Shown piece by piece: positions 6,112 to 8,469 of a stretch of 8,469 nt of DNA. The DNA comes from an uncultured Clostridia bacterium (GTDB lineage: Bacteria; Bacillota; Clostridia; Christensenellales; Maliibacteriaceae): NCBI GenBank assembly GCA_934613185.1, contig CAKTSO010000076.1:1-8469 (forward strand). Reading direction: 5' to 3'. Both the position numbers and the translations under genes were made by a program. The notes under the pieces were generated by a model. It was not told the origin of the DNA. It saw only the letters and a program-made list of their open reading frames with translations, and searched no databases. Within the stretch, counting starts at the first letter, position 1; every line of letters starts with the position of its first letter.

Positions 6112-7224
6112 TCACGGCCGATACGCTTCGCAAAGCTGCACAGTACGACCCGGAAACTGTTCTATTATTCCTTCCATTTCCAAAGTTGTCAAGTGCGCCA
6201 TGACGCTTTGGCGAGAAAGTTTTGTCAAAGCGCAGAGCGTGTCATGCGTCAAAGGCCCGCGTCCGAGCGCCAGAAGAATGAGCTTTTCCTCCGGAGAATA
6301 CGATTCCAAATCGAGCGTCTGCTTCGCGCCGCGCTCGCCCGACGCCCCATGCTGCCAGCCGAATTCGTCCAGAATGTCCGCGGTTTCCAGAACGACCGCC
6401 GCGCCCTGCTGAATGAGTTTGTTCGGCCAGTAGCTTGCACCCTGCGTGATATCGCCCGGGACGGCGAAGACGCATCTTCCCTGTTCCTGCGCGTGATCGA
6501 CGGTCAGCATTGCGCCGCTTTTCTCCCTCGCCTGCACGATCAGCGTTCCGTGCGCAAGGCCGCTGATGATCCGATTTCTCGGCGCGAACATCCACGGGCG
6601 CACCGGCGTCCCCGGCGGATACTCCGAATAAATCACGCCATGCTCCAAAATCTTCTCGGCAAGCGCACGATTGTCCGACGGGATCCCGTTATCCGCACCG
6701 CCCGCAACAACGGCGGCCGTGACGCCGCCGGATGCAAGTGCCGCGGCATGGGCGTGCGCGTCGATCCCGACGGCTAAACCCGAGACGATCGTCACGCCGC
6801 TTTGCGCAAGTTCGCCCGCGATGCGGCGCGTCACCTCTTCCCCGTAGCGCGTCTCGTGTCTTGTGCCGACGACGGCCACTGCTTTGTCAAAGGATATGTC
6901 GACGCGGCCGCGCGCATACAAAAGGATCGGCGCGTCGTCGATCTGCCGCAGAAGTTCGGGATAATATTCGCTGCTTTTCGTAAGACATGTGATCTGTTTT
7001 TCCCGCAAAAGACGAAGGAACGCGCGGAAAGAATCCTTGTCTTTCAAATAGCGCAGCACGCCCGCAGCGTGCTTCCCCATGATCGGCAATCCGTCGTCGC
7101 TTACGCGGCGCACGGTTTCCAGTGCGTCGCCGAAATAATCGATCAGTTTCTCGTACCAAAACGGTGTCATCCCCGGCGCGGCGGCAAGGAAGATCTCGGC
7201 AAGCTCCAGATCCGTGTATTTCAT
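6112..7224 (-). CDS. dprA: DNA-processing protein DprA (Smf)
   Basis: A 370-residue DprA that binds incoming single-stranded DNA during natural transformation, protects it and loads RecA; cytosolic. Domains: an N-terminal helical SAM/HhH-like part (1 to about 75), then the Rossmann-type DprA fold, then a C-terminal winged helix (about 305-368). Family motifs are AVVGTRHETRYG (117-128), SGLAVGIDAHAHAAAL (148-163), IYSEYPPGT (198-206), FAPRNRIISGL (213-223), IVQAREKSGAMLT (229-241) and FAVPGDI (253-259). The ATG at 7224 has GGGAGG six bases upstream. It follows comM by 55 bases and precedes topA by 33, with no promoter seen in either gap, so co-transcription is likely. DprA is widespread in bacteria not known to be competent, so its presence does not prove transformability. 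Its codon 150 (TTA) is the only TTA, CTA or TCA codon in the five complete genes of the window. Confidence 0.97.
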   Translation of the reverse strand: MKYTDLELAEIFLAAAPGMTPFWYEKLIDYFGDALETVRRVSDDGLPIMGKHAAGVLRYLKDKDSFRAFLRLLREKQITCLTKSSEYYPELLRQIDDAPILLYARGRVDISFDKAVAVVGTRHETRYGEEVTRRIAGELAQSGVTIVSGLAVGIDAHAHAAALASGGVTAAVVAGGADNGIPSDNRALAEKILEHGVIYSEYPPGTPVRPWMFAPRNRIISGLAHGTLIVQAREKSGAMLTVDHAQEQGRCVFAVPGDITQGASYWPNKLIQQGAAVVLETADILDEFGWQHGASGERGAKQTLDLESYSPEEKLILLALGRGPLTHDTLCALTKLSRQSVMAHLTTLEMEGIIEQFPGRTVQLCEAYRP

Positions 7225-7279
7225 AACATCCCTCCCGTTCGCGCACTTATGACACCGTTTTGCGTTTTATTCTTTTCCG

Positions 7280-8469
7280 TTATCTTCCGCCGCTCCAGTA
7301 TTTCCGATCGAGCATGCGATACTGCACGGCCTCCGCGATGTGCCGTTTTTCCACGCGGTCGCTTTCGTCCAAGTCGGCGATCGTGCGCGCCACGCGGATA
7401 ATGCGGCTGTATGCGCGCGCCGACAAATGCAGCTTTCGCATCGCCGTCTCCAGCATGATCGCCGCATCGGGCGTCATCTTCGCCGTCTCGTTCAATTCGC
7501 CCGCACCGAGCTGCGCGTTAAAATACACGCCGCTTTGGTCTTTATAGCGTTCACGCTGGATTTCCCGCGCGCGGCAGACGCGTTCCCGCACGACGGCAGA
7601 GGGTTCCTCGTCGTCCTGCGGCTGCGTCAGCTTGCTCACGGGGAGCGGCTCCATCTCGATCTGCACGTCGATGCGATCGAGCATCGGGCCGCTGATGCGG
7701 GACAAATATCGCGCGATCTGCGTCTGCGTACAGCGACAGACCCGCTCGCTCGATCCATAATAGCCGCACGGGCACGGGTTCATCGCCGCCACGAGCATCA
7801 CGCGCGCCGGATACGTCACCGTCGCGTTGACGCGGGCGACGTTCACGACGCCGTCCTCCAGCGGCTGACGCATCGCCTCAAGCACGTTGGACGGAAATTC
7901 CGGAAATTCATCCAGAAACAATACGCCAAGATGTGCAAGCGAGATCTCGCCCGGTTTGGCAAGCCGTCCGCCGCCCATCATCGCCGCGGAAGAGGCCGTA
8001 TGATGCGGCGCGCGAAACGGCCGTTCGCTCGCAAGTCCGTCCGAAGGGGACAAAAGCCCCGCAACGGAGTGGATTTTCGTCACCTCGAGGGATTCCTCCA
8101 TCGAAAGCGGCGGAAGGATCGTGGGAAGACAGCGGGCGAGCATCGTCTTGCCGGAACCCGGCGCACCGACCATCAAAAGATTGTGTCCGCCCGCGGCGGC
8201 AATCTCCATCGCGCGCTTGGCGACACCCTGCCCTTTGACCAACGCCATGTCGACGCCGCTCGTCTGCGCGACTGCGTTTTTCGGATCCCATGGGCGATAC
8301 GGCTCCGGCTTGAGCGTCCCTTCGTTGATCGCATCGCACAATTCACGAAGAGAATCGGCCGCGTAGACCGTCAAATTGGGCAGACAGTTGGCCTCGTTCA
8401 CGTTGGCGCGCGGCAGGATCGCGCCGCGCACGCCCTGCTGACAGGCGGCGATGAGCATCGGCAAAACGC
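7280..8469 (-). CDS. comM: ComM/YifB-family AAA+ ATPase (Mg-chelatase-like), 5' end missing
   Basis: The frame is open at the window edge: 396 residues are visible, from the VLPMLIAACQQG segment to the stop. Family members are about 510 residues, so roughly the first 110, including most of the ChlI-like N-terminal domain, are outside. Seen are Walker A GAPGSGKT (about 8145-8168), the ERPFRAPHHT segment, Walker B LFLDEF, and two cysteine pairs in MNPCPCGYYG and CRCT, which are typical of this family. GPMLDRID and the C-terminal LSARAYSRIIRVARTIADL sensor-2 region follow. In Vibrio and Haemophilus, ComM is a hexameric helicase that extends branch migration of the invading strand in transformation; the role in Firmicutes is less tested. 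Its place ahead of dprA fits a DNA-integration role. It is sometimes annotated only as a magnesium chelatase subunit, which is misleading, since no chelatase partner genes are present here. Confidence 0.95.
   Translation of the reverse strand, partial: VLPMLIAACQQGVRGAILPRANVNEANCLPNLTVYAADSLRELCDAINEGTLKPEPYRPWDPKNAVAQTSGVDMALVKGQGVAKRAMEIAAAGGHNLLMVGAPGSGKTMLARCLPTILPPLSMEESLEVTKIHSVAGLLSPSDGLASERPFRAPHHTASSAAMMGGGRLAKPGEISLAHLGVLFLDEFPEFPSNVLEAMRQPLEDGVVNVARVNATVTYPARVMLVAAMNPCPCGYYGSSERVCRCTQTQIARYLSRISGPMLDRIDVQIEMEPLPVSKLTQPQDDEEPSAVVRERVCRAREIQRERYKDQSGVYFNAQLGAGELNETAKMTPDAAIMLETAMRKLHLSARAYSRIIRVARTIADLDESDRVEKRHIAEAVQYRMLDRKYWSGGR

Noticed and set aside
2557..6777. A 1406-codon open frame on the plus strand
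   Set aside because: It is in exact codon register with trmFO, topA and dprA on the other strand, all of which carry full family motifs. It is open only because TTA, CTA and TCA are avoided. Its translation is Arg/His/Asp-rich with no recognisable domain and no ribosome binding site.
7225..7279. A possible separate promoter for dprA in the 55-base gap after comM
   Set aside because: No -10/-35 pair with sensible spacing is visible, only the dprA ribosome binding site. Co-transcription with comM is the simpler reading.
7280..8469. Magnesium chelatase subunit (cobalamin or chlorophyll pathway)
   Set aside because: The NPCPCGYYG and CRCT cysteine pairs and the comM-dprA context are typical of the ComM/YifB family, and no chelatase partner genes are in the window.
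1..8469. An undescribed defence, mobile or biosynthetic system
   Set aside because: Every gene of more than 45 visible codons belongs to a well-known housekeeping or competence family with intact motifs. No terminal repeats, integrase, phage gene or repeat array was seen.

Overview
This window reads as an ordinary housekeeping stretch of a fairly GC-rich Firmicutes chromosome, probably class Clostridia. The reasons are the gene set and order (comM, dprA, topA, folate-dependent trmFO, then RNase J with a YlbF-family protein), the use of TrmFO rather than TrmA, and strong GGAGG-type ribosome binding sites. All seven genes lie on the minus strand, so transcription runs from high to low coordinates. 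I found no mobile element, CRISPR array, tRNA or rRNA, and no credible candidate for a previously undescribed system.

Layout in the direction of transcription. (1) 8469 to 2602 is one apparent operon: comM/yifB (5' end cut by the window edge), dprA, topA and trmFO, with gaps of 55, 33 and 6 bases. It ends in a GC-rich hairpin with a T-rich tail at about 2561-2594. (2) 2601 to 2250 is a 352-base AT-richer control region. It holds that terminator, two small palindromes, a phased A-tract array, a strong extended -10 promoter and a leader of about 170 bases that can fold into hairpins. (3) 2249 to 231 is a two-gene unit, RNase J then a YlbF-family protein, with a possible weak terminator over the ylbF stop codon. 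(4) A near-consensus promoter at 180-208 drives a gene whose first 45 codons are in view before the window ends. Its product cannot be read from this fragment; FtsK/SpoIIIE is a synteny guess.

How the genes fit together. ComM (branch-migration helicase) and DprA (RecA loader) act on incoming single-stranded DNA during natural transformation. TopA relaxes negative supercoils and TrmFO makes m5U54 in tRNA. RNase J is a main RNA-decay nuclease, and YlbF-family proteins are known in Bacillus subtilis as partners of the RNase Y machinery. The second unit is therefore plausibly about mRNA turnover.

Two very long open frames on the plus strand (186-2345 and 2557-6777) are not genes. They are in exact codon register with the minus-strand genes and are open because those genes almost never use TTA, CTA or TCA.
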